Assembly (NCBI RefSeq): GCF_029581275.1
Contig: NZ_CP120742.1
Location: 2,082,501-2,146,500, forward strand
DNA: 64,000 bases
Source: Micromonospora sp. WMMD1155
Lineage (GTDB): Bacteria; Actinomycetota; Actinomycetes; Mycobacteriales; Micromonosporaceae
Direction of reading: 5' to 3'
Shown here piece by piece: positions 10,442-18,521 of the stretch. The translations under genes were made by a program, and so were the position numbers. Under the pieces are notes generated by a model. The model was not told where the DNA came from, searched no databases, and saw only the letters and a program-made list of their open reading frames with translations. Position 1 is the stretch's first letter, and the number at the start of each line of letters is the position of its first letter.

Positions 10442-12097
10442 TCAGAGCCCCTCTGCCAGCGGGCCGAGCGCCAGCGCGGGCAGGAAGGTCAGCGCGACGA
10501 GGACCACAGTGACGCCGACGACCATGCCGATGAACAGCGGTCGGTGGGTCGGCAGGGTGCCCTCGGACGCGGGGGTGGGTGCCTGGCGGGCCAGCGAGCC
10601 GGCCAACGCGAGCACGAAGATGATCGGCAGGAACCGGCCGAGCAGCATGCACAACCCGAGCGCGGTGTTCCACCAGGCCGTGTTGACAGTGATTCCCGCG
10701 AAGGCGGAGCCGTTGTTGTTGCTGGCCGAGGTGAACGCGTACAGCACCTCGGAGAGGCCGTGCGGGCCGACGTTGAGCGCCGTGGAGTTGTTGCCGGTGG
10801 CGAAGGCCGCCGCCGTGCCGACGAGCACCAGGATCGGCGTGATCAGAAAGTAGAGCGAGGCGAACTTGATCTCGCGCGACCCGATCTTCTTGCCCAGGTA
10901 CTCGGGGGTGCGACCGACCATCAGCCCGGCCACGAAGACCGTGATCACCGCGAGGACGAGCAGGCCGTACAGACCGGCACCGACGCCACCGGGGGCGACC
11001 TCGCCGAGCATCATGTTGACCATCGTCATCATGCCGCCGAGCGAGGTGAACGAGTCGTGGAACGAGTTGACCGCACCGGTCGAGGTGAGGGTGGTGGCGG
11101 CGGCGAAGGTGGCCGAGTTGGACACGTCGAACCGCACCTCCTTGCCCTCCATCGCCGCACCGACCGCCTGTGGCACCGTGCCGTGGCCGGCCAACTCGAA
11201 GACGTTGGTGATGGCGATGCTGGCGAACGCGAGGATGCCCATCACCGCGGCGATGGCGTAGCCCTGCCGGTTCTGCCCGACCATCCGGCCGAAGACCCGG
11301 GGCAGGCTGAACGGGATCAGCAGGAGCAGGAAGATCTCCAGCCAGTTCGTCCAGGTGGTGGGGTTCTCGAACGGGTGCGCGCTGTTGACGTTGTAGAAGC
11401 CGCCGCCGTTGGTGCCCAACTCCTTGATGACTTCCTGGCTGGCGACCGGGCCACCGGTGACGGTCTGGGTGCCGCCGGTCAGCGTGGTCACGTCGGTGCC
11501 GCCGGAGAGGTTCTGCACCGCCCCGCCGATCATCAGCACGATGGCGCCGAGCACCGCGATCGGCAGCAGGATCCGCAGCACGATCCGGGTCAGGTCCACC
11601 CAGAAGTTGCCGAGCTGCCCGGTGCGGCTACGGGCGAAGCCGCGTACCAGCGCGACCGCCACCGCGATGCCGACCGCCGCCGAGACGAAGTTCTGCACGG
11701 CCAGGCCGGCCATCTGCACCAGATGGCCCATGGTCGACTCACCCGAGTACCACTGCCAGTTCGTGTTGGTCACGAACGAGACGGCGGTGTTCCAGGCGCC
11801 GTGGGTCATCACCGGGTCGAAGCCCAGCGACAGCCACAGGTGGTTCTGCACCCGCTGGAACAGGTACAGGAACAGGATCGAGACCGCGGAGAACGCCAGC
11901 ACGCTGCGGGCGTACACGCCCCAGGTCTGCTCGGCGGCCGGGTTGACCCCGACGAGTCGGAAGATACCCCGCTCGACCCGGGACTGCTTCGTGCCGGAGA
12001 CCGACCGGAACATGTAGTCGCCGAACGGCTTGTAGACGGCGACCAGGGCGGCCACCAGCGTCAGCACGAAGATGACGCCCGCTGTTGTCATGGTCAT
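10442..12097 (-). CDS. kdpA: KdpA potassium-translocating subunit
   Basis: 551-aa polytopic subunit that forms the selective potassium pathway, related to the KtrB/TrkH superfamily. About ten hydrophobic segments are seen. Filter-type loops include [26 protein letters not shown] and [13 protein letters not shown], which are the characteristic KdpA signatures. The length equals E. coli KdpA (557 aa). The ATG overlaps the kdpF stop (ATGA), giving tight coupling of the small subunit with kdpA. Confidence 0.97.
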   Translation of the reverse strand: MTMTTAGVIFVLTLVAALVAVYKPFGDYMFRSVSGTKQSRVERGIFRLVGVNPAAEQTWGVYARSVLAFSAVSILFLYLFQRVQNHLWLSLGFDPVMTHGAWNTAVSFVTNTNWQWYSGESTMGHLVQMAGLAVQNFVSAAVGIAVAVALVRGFARSRTGQLGNFWVDLTRIVLRILLPIAVLGAIVLMIGGAVQNLSGGTDVTTLTGGTQTVTGGPVASQEVIKELGTNGGGFYNVNSAHPFENPTTWTNWLEIFLLLLIPFSLPRVFGRMVGQNRQGYAIAAVMGILAFASIAITNVFELAGHGTVPQAVGAAMEGKEVRFDVSNSATFAAATTLTSTGAVNSFHDSFTSLGGMMTMVNMMLGEVAPGGVGAGLYGLLVLAVITVFVAGLMVGRTPEYLGKKIGSREIKFASLYFLITPILVLVGTAAAFATGNNSTALNVGPHGLSEVLYAFTSASNNNGSAFAGITVNTAWWNTALGLCMLLGRFLPIIFVLALAGSLARQAPTPASEGTLPTHRPLFIGMVVGVTVVLVALTFLPALALGPLAEGL

Positions 12098-12186
12098 CAG
12101 AAGCGCTCCGGGAACAACAGCGCGAACACCAGGAACGCGCCCAGGACGATCGCGAGCACCAGACCGACGGCGTTTACCGCGTTCAC
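12097..12186 (-). CDS. kdpF: KdpF small membrane subunit (29 aa)
   Basis: A GTG-initiated 29-codon reading frame directly upstream of kdpA, too short for most gene callers. It encodes one hydrophobic helix ([19 protein letters not shown]) followed by ERF, the usual KdpF ending. KdpF is a lipid-like stabiliser of the KdpABC complex. Its stop overlaps the kdpA ATG (ATGA) and its start overlaps the stop of a second micro-ORF (GTGA). The position, length and sequence together make this assignment firm. Confidence 0.9.
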   Translation of the reverse strand: MNAVNAVGLVLAIVLGAFLVFALLFPERF

Positions 12187-12266
12187 AGCTTCTCCACCGC
12201 CCGGACCACCAGGGCGAGCACTGCGAACAGCACCACCGTCAGGACCACGAACACCACGTCAGACAC
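12183..12266 (-). CDS. 27-aa membrane micro-ORF preceding kdpF
   Basis: A 27-codon GTG-initiated frame whose translation is one hydrophobic helix rich in Val/Leu ([19 protein letters not shown]) ending in RAVEKL. GAGGAG lies about 6 nt upstream of the GTG, the best ribosome-binding site in the kdp leader. Its stop overlaps the kdpF start by GTGA, so it is translationally coupled to kdpF. It could be a second tiny subunit of the potassium pump or a leader peptide. I do not know a named family; the assignment as a gene rests on ribosome-binding site, overlap and hydrophobicity. Confidence 0.65.
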   Translation of the reverse strand: MSDVVFVVLTVVLFAVLALVVRAVEKL

Positions 12267-12542
12267 GCTGACTCCTCATACCGGAAAGGTTCGCCGCGAC
12301 CGCCTTCCGGTCGCGCCGGGCAATCAAAGCCTCACCACCCGCCGGATGGCAGGGGTCATAACGCGACCATGACGGAGCCGATCCTTTTCTTGACGTGGTT
12401 TTCACACCCGCACCCTGAACAGGTGAATCGCGGCACAGAACCCCCGCGCGGTCCGCGCGGGCAGGACTGGTTGTCCGCCCTTGGCATGCGCTTCCCGGAG
12501 GGGGTGGCGCAGGGCGTGGCGGGAGCGGAGGTGCGAGGCCGG
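12267..12542. other. kdp leader and promoter region
   Basis: 276 bp between the TRM11-like gene stop and the first kdp micro-ORF. The kdp promoter and KdpE-binding site must lie here, but I cannot identify a convincing -35/-10 pair or a TTTATA-type KdpE site. An A-rich patch on the minus strand around 12380-12405 contrasts with the GC-rich surroundings. The hairpin at 12443-12461 is listed separately. Confidence 0.4.
12443..12461 (-). terminator. GC hairpin after the TRM11-like gene
   Basis: Perfect 8-bp stem (12443-12450 with 12454-12461) and a 3-nt loop, about 80 nt beyond the stop of the TRM11-like gene and before the kdp leader. It has no U-tract. It probably insulates the kdp promoter from read-through. 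Confidence 0.45.
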
Positions 12543-13583
12543 TCAGGCCGGGCGGCGGGCCACCAGCACGTCTCGCATGATCGACTGGTCCACCCGGTGC
12601 CGCAGCGCGCGGTAGGGCTCGTCGTCGACCACCGTCAGGCCCGCGTCGGCCAACGCCGCCGCCGCGTCGTCGCGGCTGGCGACGTGGGTGTTCCAGGAGA
12701 TACCGAGCGCACCGCCGGGGCGCAGCAACCGCGCCCAGACCGGCGCGGCGTCCGCGAGCAGCGCCAGCGGATCGCGCGAGAGACCCTGATCGGCAGTACG
12801 ACTGCCGTGCTGTACGCCGTACGGCGCGTCGGCGACGACCAGGTCGACGGTCTCCGGGCGGAAGAACTCCGCCGACCGGGCGGTGTCCGCGTTCACCACG
12901 TCGAGCAGTTGGGTCCGACCGGCCTTGTGTTCCTCGCGGGTCGGTGCCAGTTCGATCCGCACCCGTCGGCCGACGACCTTGCGCTCCCGCCGCACCGGAC
13001 CGGACTCCAGCACCCGGTGCTTGATCCGCTTCTGCTTCAGCCAGGTGGTGACGAACGCCCGGTACGCCTCGACGTCCTTCTGGTCACGCTCGATCCCGGC
13101 GGCGTCGAACCCGTACATCAGCGCCTGGTTGAGCGTGGTGCCCCGACCGCAGAGCGGGTCGAGCACCCGGAACCGTCGGCTGGTCATCTCGGTGGCCCAA
13201 TCCGAGGCGAGCACTGTGACGTTGAGCAGCAGCTTGGTGAACTGCTCGTTGGTCTTGCCCGGGTACTTCTGGATGGTGAGCAGGTCGTCGTCGTAGCGGT
13301 CCAGTCGGCTCCACTCGATCGGCCGCAGCAGGTCGCCGACGATCTCGAACAGCGCGTACCCGGCGGAGAGGTTGCCCAGGACGGCAAGATCACGCTCGGT
13401 CAGCTCGTCGCCGGTGAACGTGACGTAGGACGCCCCACCGACGACCTCGGTGGCCGACTCGCCGATCCGACCGTCGAGCGCCGAGCGGCCGAAGATCTCC
13501 AGCTCGGCTCGGGTGAGGTCGACGGCGGAACGGGCGTACACCCGGTTGGTCGCGGGCAGGATCAGCAGGCCGTAGCGCGTCAT
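12543..13583 (-). CDS. TRM11-like SAM-dependent RNA methyltransferase
   Basis: 346 aa. The catalytic half has the class I methyltransferase SAM motif VLDPLCGRGTTLNQALMYG, acidic strand-2 end AGIERDQKD, and motif IV DLVVADAPYGVQHGS, a (D/N)PPY-like tetrapeptide as in the UPF0020/TRM11 group that N2-methylates tRNA guanosine. The N-terminal 90 residues (LPATNRVYARSAVDLTRAELEIF) are specific to the actinobacterial branch; no clear THUMP domain is visible. I start at the ATG at 13583; the longer open frame up to 14219 runs antisense through the zinc-finger gene and is rejected. The RNA target is inferred, not shown. Confidence 0.8.
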   Translation of the reverse strand: MTRYGLLILPATNRVYARSAVDLTRAELEIFGRSALDGRIGESATEVVGGASYVTFTGDELTERDLAVLGNLSAGYALFEIVGDLLRPIEWSRLDRYDDDLLTIQKYPGKTNEQFTKLLLNVTVLASDWATEMTSRRFRVLDPLCGRGTTLNQALMYGFDAAGIERDQKDVEAYRAFVTTWLKQKRIKHRVLESGPVRRERKVVGRRVRIELAPTREEHKAGRTQLLDVVNADTARSAEFFRPETVDLVVADAPYGVQHGSRTADQGLSRDPLALLADAAPVWARLLRPGGALGISWNTHVASRDDAAAALADAGLTVVDDEPYRALRHRVDQSIMRDVLVARRPA

Positions 13584-13655
13584 GGTCCGGCGAGTATTCC
13601 ACAACGGGTGACGGTCGCCGGGAACCGGAGCGGTCGCCGGAGCGACTACCGATAC

Positions 13656-14453
13656 ATGGGGTGTGAGCAGTGGCGGGAGGTCCTGTCCGCGCAGTTGGAC
13701 GGGGAGGAGACCGCCGCCGAACGAGCAGCGGCGCAGGGGCACCTCGACGGGTGTGCCGATTGCCGGGCCTGGTTCACGGCCGCGGCTGCGGTGACCCGTC
13801 GGATTCGTACCCGATTGGTCACCGACGTGCCCGACCGGACCGCGGCGATCCTGGCCGCCACCGCAGCCGCCCCGCCGCCCCGGCGGTCCTGGTGGCGACG
13901 CCTGGCCGGGCGTGGCCCGCTGGTCGCCGGGCTGCGCGCGGCGCTCGGCCTGCTCGGCGCGGTGCAACTCGTGCTCGGCCTGGCCCAGGTGGGCCGGGGC
14001 GCGGCGACCGACCACCTGCACCCCACCGGGCAGCACCTGTGGCACGAGTCGGCCGCCTGGAACGTGGCGGTCGGCGCCGGCTTCCTCTTCGTCGCGGTAC
14101 GCCGCACCCCGCCGGCCGGGCTCCTGCCGATGCTCAGCGCGTTCGTCGGCACGTTGCTGCTGCTCTCGGTCAACGATCTGGCCACCGGTTCGGTGGGTGG
14201 GGAGCGATTGGTCAGCCACGGCTTCCTGGTGGTCGGCTACCTGATCACCGTGCTGCTGTCCCGGCCCGGCCTACGCCCCGGTGGGCCCGCGCCGCAGCGG
14301 CAGCGGACGCCGTCGCGCTGGCGGTTCGGCAGCGACGAGGTGGAGCGTCCGCTGCGGGTGGTCCGCCCCGAGTCGTACCCGGCGCAGGCCGCCGACCGCT
14401 TCGCCGCCCCGGCGGCACAGATCGGGCGGGCCGACGAGCGACGCGCGGCCTGA
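13656..14453 (+). CDS. Zinc-finger (zf-HC2) membrane anti-sigma-factor-like protein
   Basis: 265 aa. Residues about 3-40 form a ZAS/zf-HC2 motif: His-x3-Cys-x2-Cys in QGHLDGCADC, the zinc-binding core of anti-sigma factors such as RsrA and RskA relatives. Then come a basic linker and roughly four to five hydrophobic segments (about 90-210), and an Arg/Pro-rich cytoplasmic tail. In known systems such a protein sequesters an ECF sigma factor until a signal arrives. No sigma gene adjoins it, so it appears to be an orphan. It is convergent with TetR at 11 bp and divergent from the TRM11-like gene. Confidence 0.75.
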   Translation: MGCEQWREVLSAQLDGEETAAERAAAQGHLDGCADCRAWFTAAAAVTRRIRTRLVTDVPDRTAAILAATAAAPPPRRSWWRRLAGRGPLVAGLRAALGLLGAVQLVLGLAQVGRGAATDHLHPTGQHLWHESAAWNVAVGAGFLFVAVRRTPPAGLLPMLSAFVGTLLLLSVNDLATGSVGGERLVSHGFLVVGYLITVLLSRPGLRPGGPAPQRQRTPSRWRFGSDEVERPLRVVRPESYPAQAADRFAAPAAQIGRADERRAA

Positions 14454-14470
14454 GCCGGCCCGCTCAGGCC
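14447..14470. terminator. Bidirectional hairpin spanning two convergent stop codons
   Basis: A perfect 8-bp stem (14447-14454 with 14463-14470) and 8-nt loop contain both the stop of the zinc-finger gene and the stop of the TetR gene. It is likely a shared terminator. Confidence 0.5.
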
Positions 14471-15108
14471 TGCGGGCGGGCCGGTCCGCCGTCGGCGATG
14501 ACCTGCGGGATGACCTGTTCGACGATGGTCAGCAGGGTGGTGGTGAGCAGCAGGTGCACCTGGGCTCGGGTCAACGCGCCCCGCTGCAGCCACTCCCGCG
14601 CGGTCGAGGTGGCCAGCCCGCCGTACGCCCGGACCATCCCGCGCAACTCCTCGCGGTGCTGCGCCTCGTCGGCCAGCCCCACGGCGACGAGCATGCGGTC
14701 CGCGGCGACCTCCTCGGCCTCGGCCAGCACCCGCTCCACGTCGGCGTCCCCGCCCATGCCCCGCGCGGTGACCGCCGCCAGCCAGGACGTGCTGTGCCGG
14801 GACACCACGTCGAGGAACCAGGTGACGCTGGCGTCGACCCGGGTCCGAAGGTCCCCCTTGGGCAGCCGCTCCACTGCCACCTCCGGAATGGTCACCATGA
14901 CCCGGACGACCTCCAGGTAGAGGTCCTTCTTCGTGCCGAAGTAGTGGTTGACCAGGCCCCGGGCGACACCCGCCTCGCGGGCGACGTCGGTCGTCGACAC
15001 CTCCGCGTACGGGCGCTCACCGAACAACCGGACCGCGCACGCCAGGATCTGGCCGCGCCGGGCGTCCGGCTCCAATCGGCGGCGGCGGGGAGCCGTCTCG
15101 ACACTCAT
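14464..15108 (-). CDS. TetR family transcriptional regulator
   Basis: 214 aa. The N-terminal DNA-binding domain has helices followed by TTDVAREAGVARGLVNHYFGTKKDLYLEV, the standard TetR helix-turn-helix with YF-x2-K-x2-L. The C-terminal two-thirds is an all-helical ligand-binding domain of unknown specificity. It starts with ATG at 15108; upstream are the long inverted repeat (15168-15229) and a small gene on the same strand. The direct target is not evident; the beta-oxidation operon 1 kb away is one candidate since TetR proteins often control fatty-acid genes. Confidence 0.93.
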   Translation of the reverse strand: MSVETAPRRRRLEPDARRGQILACAVRLFGERPYAEVSTTDVAREAGVARGLVNHYFGTKKDLYLEVVRVMVTIPEVAVERLPKGDLRTRVDASVTWFLDVVSRHSTSWLAAVTARGMGGDADVERVLAEAEEVAADRMLVAVGLADEAQHREELRGMVRAYGGLATSTAREWLQRGALTRAQVHLLLTTTLLTIVEQVIPQVIADGGPARPQA

Positions 15109-15167
15109 CTGCCCGACCCTAGCGGCAGCTCACCCCGCCCGGCCTCGCGTCAACCACCGCTCCACCT

Positions 15168-15229
15168 TGATCAAGTGATGAGAAGTAGGTGTCAGAGCCA
15201 TTCCTGACCTACTTTTCATCACTTGATCA
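15168..15229. repeat. 23-bp inverted repeat with TGATCA ends
   Basis: The arms 15168-15190 and 15207-15229 match at 22 of 23 positions around a 16-nt centre; the single difference is a G-U wobble in RNA. The arms begin with TGATCAAGTGATGA and end with AAGTAGGT at the loop side. The right arm contains the stop codon of the 85-aa gene. It is moderately AT-rich compared with the surroundings. It may be a terminator, an operator for TetR, or a copy of a dispersed palindromic repeat. Confidence 0.9.
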
Positions 15230-15484
15230 CCGCAGGCCCCGGCGACGCCGAACCACGTGCCGTCCGAGGTGGCGCAGATTGCACGCCTCGGAGTAGAGCG
15301 CCGCGTTGATCGCACCGACGGCGACCCCCGGCGCCCGCTGCACCCGGTCGACGTCCTGGACCACCCGACCGATCAAGGTCAGTCGACAACGGAGATCGAA
15401 CAACTCCCTCCGCGCACAGTGCAGCGCTGTCTCCAGTCCCCCGACCCGCTCCCGCAACCACGCCAACTCCGTCGCCTGATCCAT
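15227..15484 (-). CDS. Small hypothetical protein (85 aa)
   Basis: 85-aa basic protein of unknown function. The first half is a heptad-like helix (ELAWLRERVGGLETALHCARRELFDL) that may be a coiled coil; the C-terminus is arginine-rich (HVVRRRRGLR) and could bind nucleic acid. The ATG at 15484 has AGGGG about 6 nt upstream; an in-frame ATG five codons earlier (15499) is less well placed. The stop lies inside the right arm of the 23-bp inverted repeat. It is divergent from the AlpA/MerR-like small gene at 15638, suggesting a two-gene module. Confidence 0.55.
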   Translation of the reverse strand: MDQATELAWLRERVGGLETALHCARRELFDLRCRLTLIGRVVQDVDRVQRAPGVAVGAINAALYSEACNLRHLGRHVVRRRRGLR

Positions 15485-15607
15485 CAGCACCCCTCCCATC
15501 GCTCACACGGGCTGCGCCCACGCTGCCCAGGTAGCTCGCCCCCTGGTTGCATCCTCGTGTTCACCCTCACCCATTCGGGAGGACTGTGCAAGTAGGTAGA
15601 CGCAATT

Positions 15608-15617
15608 AGGCATGCCT
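15608..15617. promoter_or_regulatory. 10-bp palindrome in the divergent promoter region
   Basis: AGGCATGCCT is a perfect palindrome 20 nt before the ATG of the HTH gene. A TACCGT hexamer at 15625-15630 lies 7 nt before that ATG, which would fit a -10 box for a leaderless transcript; no Shine-Dalgarno is visible. The palindrome could be an autoregulatory operator. Confidence 0.35.
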
Positions 15618-15637
15618 GATCGCCCTACCGTCAAGTA

Positions 15638-15853
15638 ATGGGTGGAGTACCGGGTCCGCTGGTCGGTCCGCACGAGCTGCAAGAACTGCTCGGCGTGAGC
15701 CGGACCCGCATGCGCCAGCTCATCCGCTACCCGACCTTCCCCGCGCCGTTCCAGCGACTGCACGGCACCACGGTCTGGTTGCGGGCTGACGTGGAGGCGT
15801 GGATCGCCGAGCACCGCCCGCCGCGCCCGACGGATGGCGACGAGGCCGAGTAG
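15638..15853 (+). CDS. AlpA/MerR-type helix-turn-helix protein (71 aa)
   Basis: 71-aa DNA-binding protein. Residues about 9-55 (LVGPHELQELLGVSRTRMRQLIRYPTFPAP, then TTVWLRADVEAWI) match the AlpA/excisionase-like winged HTH, with the WLRADVEAWI wing typical of this fold. Such small proteins act as transcriptional regulators or excision factors, but no integrase is near, so a regulator is more likely. It probably uses a leaderless mRNA. It is divergent from the 85-aa gene. Confidence 0.75.
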   Translation: MGGVPGPLVGPHELQELLGVSRTRMRQLIRYPTFPAPFQRLHGTTVWLRADVEAWIAEHRPPRPTDGDEAE

Positions 15854-15865
15854 CACCTGTCCGGC

Positions 15866-15943
15866 GTGATCCACACGAGATCGCCGATCTGGGCGTATCT
15901 GATCGCCTCAATACCACCACATCGCCAACCTGGAGTGGATCAC
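15866..15943. repeat. Intergenic palindromic repeat, copy A
   Basis: A 78-bp element bounded by a perfect 9-bp inverted repeat, GTGATCCAC (15866-15874) and GTGGATCAC (15935-15943). The interior has ACGAGATCGCCGAT near the left end and ATACCACCAC in the right half. A related element lies at 23283-23358. It falls in the gap between the HTH gene and the beta-oxidation operon. Confidence 0.8.
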
Positions 15944-16100
15944 GCTCTACGGACGCTCCGCGAAGTTGCCGACGGAGTGCCGCGTCGCCCCGGTCGGCGA
16001 CTGCCCCGGAGCGAAGTTGGCGAACAGCGTGACCCGGGCTCCGTCGAGCAGGGCCGGCGGCGTTGCTCTCACGGCACGATCCTCGCCCGTCGCGGGCTTA

Positions 16101-16115
16101 TTGACATACTGCCAA
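16101..16115 (+). promoter_or_regulatory. Candidate operator or -35 region before the beta-oxidation operon
   Basis: TTGACATACTGCCAA, 22 nt before the acyl-CoA dehydrogenase ATG, starts with a consensus -35 and has TTG/CAA dyad ends. No good -10 follows at 17 nt. It may instead be a regulator half-site pair. Confidence 0.3.
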
Positions 16116-16136
16116 CAGGGCGCGAGGGTGGTGCAC

Positions 16137-17303
16137 ATGCCGACGCCCCCACTCGACGGTCCAGCCTCGCCCTGGCGGCAGCCGGAGCACGACGACCTCG
16201 CCGACCTGGCCCGCGCCTTCTTCACCAAGGAGGTGCTGCCGCACGCCGAGCGCCTGCTGGCCCAGGGCCATCCGGACCGCGAGCACTACCGGCGCGCCGG
16301 TGAGCTGGGGTTGCTCGGCCTGTCCGTTCCGGAGGAGTACGGCGGCGGAGGCGGCGGGTTCACCCACGAGGCCGTGCTGCTGCACGAGCAGGCGTACACC
16401 GGGGAGAGCAGCCTCGGATTGGCCGTCCACAGTGGCATCGTGACCGGCTACCTGGCGGCGTACGGCAGCGAGGAGCAGAAGCGACGGTGGCTGCCCGGCC
16501 TGTGCAGCGGTGAGCTGGTCGGCGCTATCGCGATGACCGAGCCGGACGGCGGCTCCGATCTTCAGGCGATGCGTACCCGGGCGGTCCGGGACGGTGACGA
16601 CTACCTGGTCACCGGCGCGAAGACGTTCATCACCAACGGCGGGCTGGCCGATCTGATCATCGTGGCCGTGAAGACCGACCCGGAGCAGCGGGCGGCCGGT
16701 GTCTCGCTGCTCGTCTGCGAGGTGGGCGGTGACCCGGAGGGGTTCCGCCGGGGCCGACTGCTGTCCAAGATCGGGCTGCACGCCAACGACACCGCGGAGT
16801 TGTTCTTCGACGGGTTCCGGGTGCCGGCGGCCAACCTGCTCGGGGGCGTCGAGGGGTTGGGCTTCATCCAGCTCATGCAGCAACTCCCGCAGGAACGGCT
16901 GGTCATCGGCGTCGGCGCGGTCGCTGCGATGGAACGCGCGGTCGCGCTCACCGTCGCGTACGCGAAGGAGCGCACCGCCTTCGGCAAGCCGCTGATGGGG
17001 CACCAGAATACCCGGATGGTGCTCGCGGAGTGCGCCACCCGTACCCGGGTCAGTCGGGTCTTCCTGGACGATTGCATCGTCCGGCACAGCCGGGGCGACC
17101 TGGACGTGGCCACCGCCGCGATGGCGAAGTCGTGGCTCACCGACGGGCAGTGCGAGGTCATCGACAGGTGCCTGCAGATCTTCGGTGGCTACGGCTACAC
17201 GACCGAGTATCCGATCGCCCGGATGTACGCCGATGCCCGGGTGCAGAAGATCTACGGCGGCACCAACGAGATCATGAAGGAGCTGATCGCCCGTGCCCTC
17301 TGA
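16137..17303 (+). CDS. Acyl-CoA dehydrogenase (LCAD-like)
   Basis: 388-aa flavoprotein catalysing the first step of beta-oxidation, the alpha,beta-dehydrogenation of acyl-CoA. Signatures: [12 protein letters not shown] (substrate/flavin site), [20 protein letters not shown], and the C-terminal [21 protein letters not shown]. The YGGTNEI motif has Gly where short- and medium-chain enzymes have the catalytic Glu. In the long-chain and isovaleryl group the base is the Glu in the QLPQERL helix, which is present. The ATG at 16137 is preceded by GAGGGTGG; an in-frame extension to 15966 looks non-coding. It is first gene of a four-gene operon and overlaps the thiolase start by 11 nt. Confidence 0.92.
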   Translation: MPTPPLDGPASPWRQPEHDDLADLARAFFTKEVLPHAERLLAQGHPDREHYRRAGELGLLGLSVPEEYGGGGGGFTHEAVLLHEQAYTGESSLGLAVHSGIVTGYLAAYGSEEQKRRWLPGLCSGELVGAIAMTEPDGGSDLQAMRTRAVRDGDDYLVTGAKTFITNGGLADLIIVAVKTDPEQRAAGVSLLVCEVGGDPEGFRRGRLLSKIGLHANDTAELFFDGFRVPAANLLGGVEGLGFIQLMQQLPQERLVIGVGAVAAMERAVALTVAYAKERTAFGKPLMGHQNTRMVLAECATRTRVSRVFLDDCIVRHSRGDLDVATAAMAKSWLTDGQCEVIDRCLQIFGGYGYTTEYPIARMYADARVQKIYGGTNEIMKELIARAL

Positions 17304-18507
17304 GGCGTACGTCTATGACGCGGTCCGCACCCCGCGCGGACGCGGCCGGGACACCGGCGCGCTGCACGGGGTCAAACCGATCTCGCTGGTGGTCGGCCTG
17401 ATCGACGCGTTACGCGAGCGGAACCCCGGCCTGGACGTGGGCCGGTTGGAGGATCTTCTGCTCGGCATCGTCACCCCGGTCGGCGAGCAGGGCGGCGACC
17501 TGGCGCGGGCCGCCGCGCTGCTGGCGGGGTTGCCGGACGAGGTGGGCGGGGTGCAGCTCAACCGGTTCTGCGCCTCCGGATTGGAGGCGGTCAACTCCGC
17601 CGCAGCGCGGATCCGCTCGGGCTGGGAGCACCTGCTGCTGGCCGGTGGGGTGGAGTCGATGTCCCGGGTGCCGATGGGCTCCGACGGCGCGGCCTGGGCG
17701 ACCGACCCGCAGACCGCGCTGGCCACGTCGTTCGTTCCGCAGGGCGTCAGCGCCGACCTGATCGCGACCCTGGAGGGCTTCACCCGCGACGACGTGGACG
17801 GTTACGCGGTACGGTCCCAGGAACGGGCCGCCAAGGCGTTGGCCGGCGGGTACTTCAGCCGGTCGGTGGTGCCGGTCCGCGACGGCAACGGGCTGGACAT
17901 CCTCACCGTGGACGAGCACCCCCGCCCGGAGACCACCCGGGAGGCCCTCGCTCGGCTCACCCCGTCGTTCGCCACGATCGGTGAGGCGGCCGGTTTCGAC
18001 GCTGTCGCGTTGCAGAAGTTCCACTGGCTGGAGGCGATCGAGCACGTCCACCACGCCGGCAACTCGTCCGGCATCGTGGACGGTGCGGCGTTGGTGCTGA
18101 TCGGCTCGGAGCAGGTCGGCCGCGATCTCGGCCTCACCCCACGCGCCCGGATCGTCGGCGCGGCGGTCACCGGGGCGGACCCGACGCTGATGTTGACCGG
18201 TCCGATCCCGGCCACCCACAAGGCGCTCGCCGCCGCCGGGTTGACACTCGACGACATCGACCTGTTCGAGATCAACGAGGCGTTCGCCGCGGTGGTGCTC
18301 AAGTACGTCCGCGACCTGGGCCTCGACCCGGACCGGGTGAACGTCAACGGCGGCGCGATCGCCCTCGGCCACCCGCTCGGCGCGACCGGAGCGATGCTGC
18401 TCGGCACCGCGTTGGACGAGTTGGAGCGCCGCGACCTGCGCCGCGCCGTGGTGACCCTCTGCATCGGCGGCGGCATGGGCGTCGCCACCGTTCTCGAGCG
18501 CTGCTGA
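17293..18507 (+). CDS. Acetyl-CoA C-acyltransferase (thiolase)
   Basis: 404-aa thiolase releasing acetyl-CoA at the end of each beta-oxidation cycle. The acyl-accepting cysteine is C93 in [12 protein letters not shown]. Further motifs are EINEAFAAV, the histidine loop [14 protein letters not shown], and the second active-site cysteine in TLCIGGGMG. The length is typical. The GTG start at 17293 lies inside the end of the acyl-CoA dehydrogenase gene, indicating translational coupling; the FadB-like gene follows after 14 nt carrying GGAGGACGACG. Confidence 0.95.
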   Translation: MPSEAYVYDAVRTPRGRGRDTGALHGVKPISLVVGLIDALRERNPGLDVGRLEDLLLGIVTPVGEQGGDLARAAALLAGLPDEVGGVQLNRFCASGLEAVNSAAARIRSGWEHLLLAGGVESMSRVPMGSDGAAWATDPQTALATSFVPQGVSADLIATLEGFTRDDVDGYAVRSQERAAKALAGGYFSRSVVPVRDGNGLDILTVDEHPRPETTREALARLTPSFATIGEAAGFDAVALQKFHWLEAIEHVHHAGNSSGIVDGAALVLIGSEQVGRDLGLTPRARIVGAAVTGADPTLMLTGPIPATHKALAAAGLTLDDIDLFEINEAFAAVVLKYVRDLGLDPDRVNVNGGAIALGHPLGATGAMLLGTALDELERRDLRRAVVTLCIGGGMGVATVLERC

Positions 18508-18521
18508 CCCGGAGGACGACG

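Noticed and set aside
12267..12542. KdpE operator or c-di-AMP riboswitch upstream of kdp
   Set aside because: No TTTATA-type KdpE site and none of the conserved ydaO blocks could be found in the leader.
12543..14219. Long minus-strand frame of 558 aa extending upstream of the methyltransferase
   Set aside because: The first 212 codons are antisense to the zinc-finger gene, whose zinc motif and membrane helices are clear; the family-like start is at 13583.
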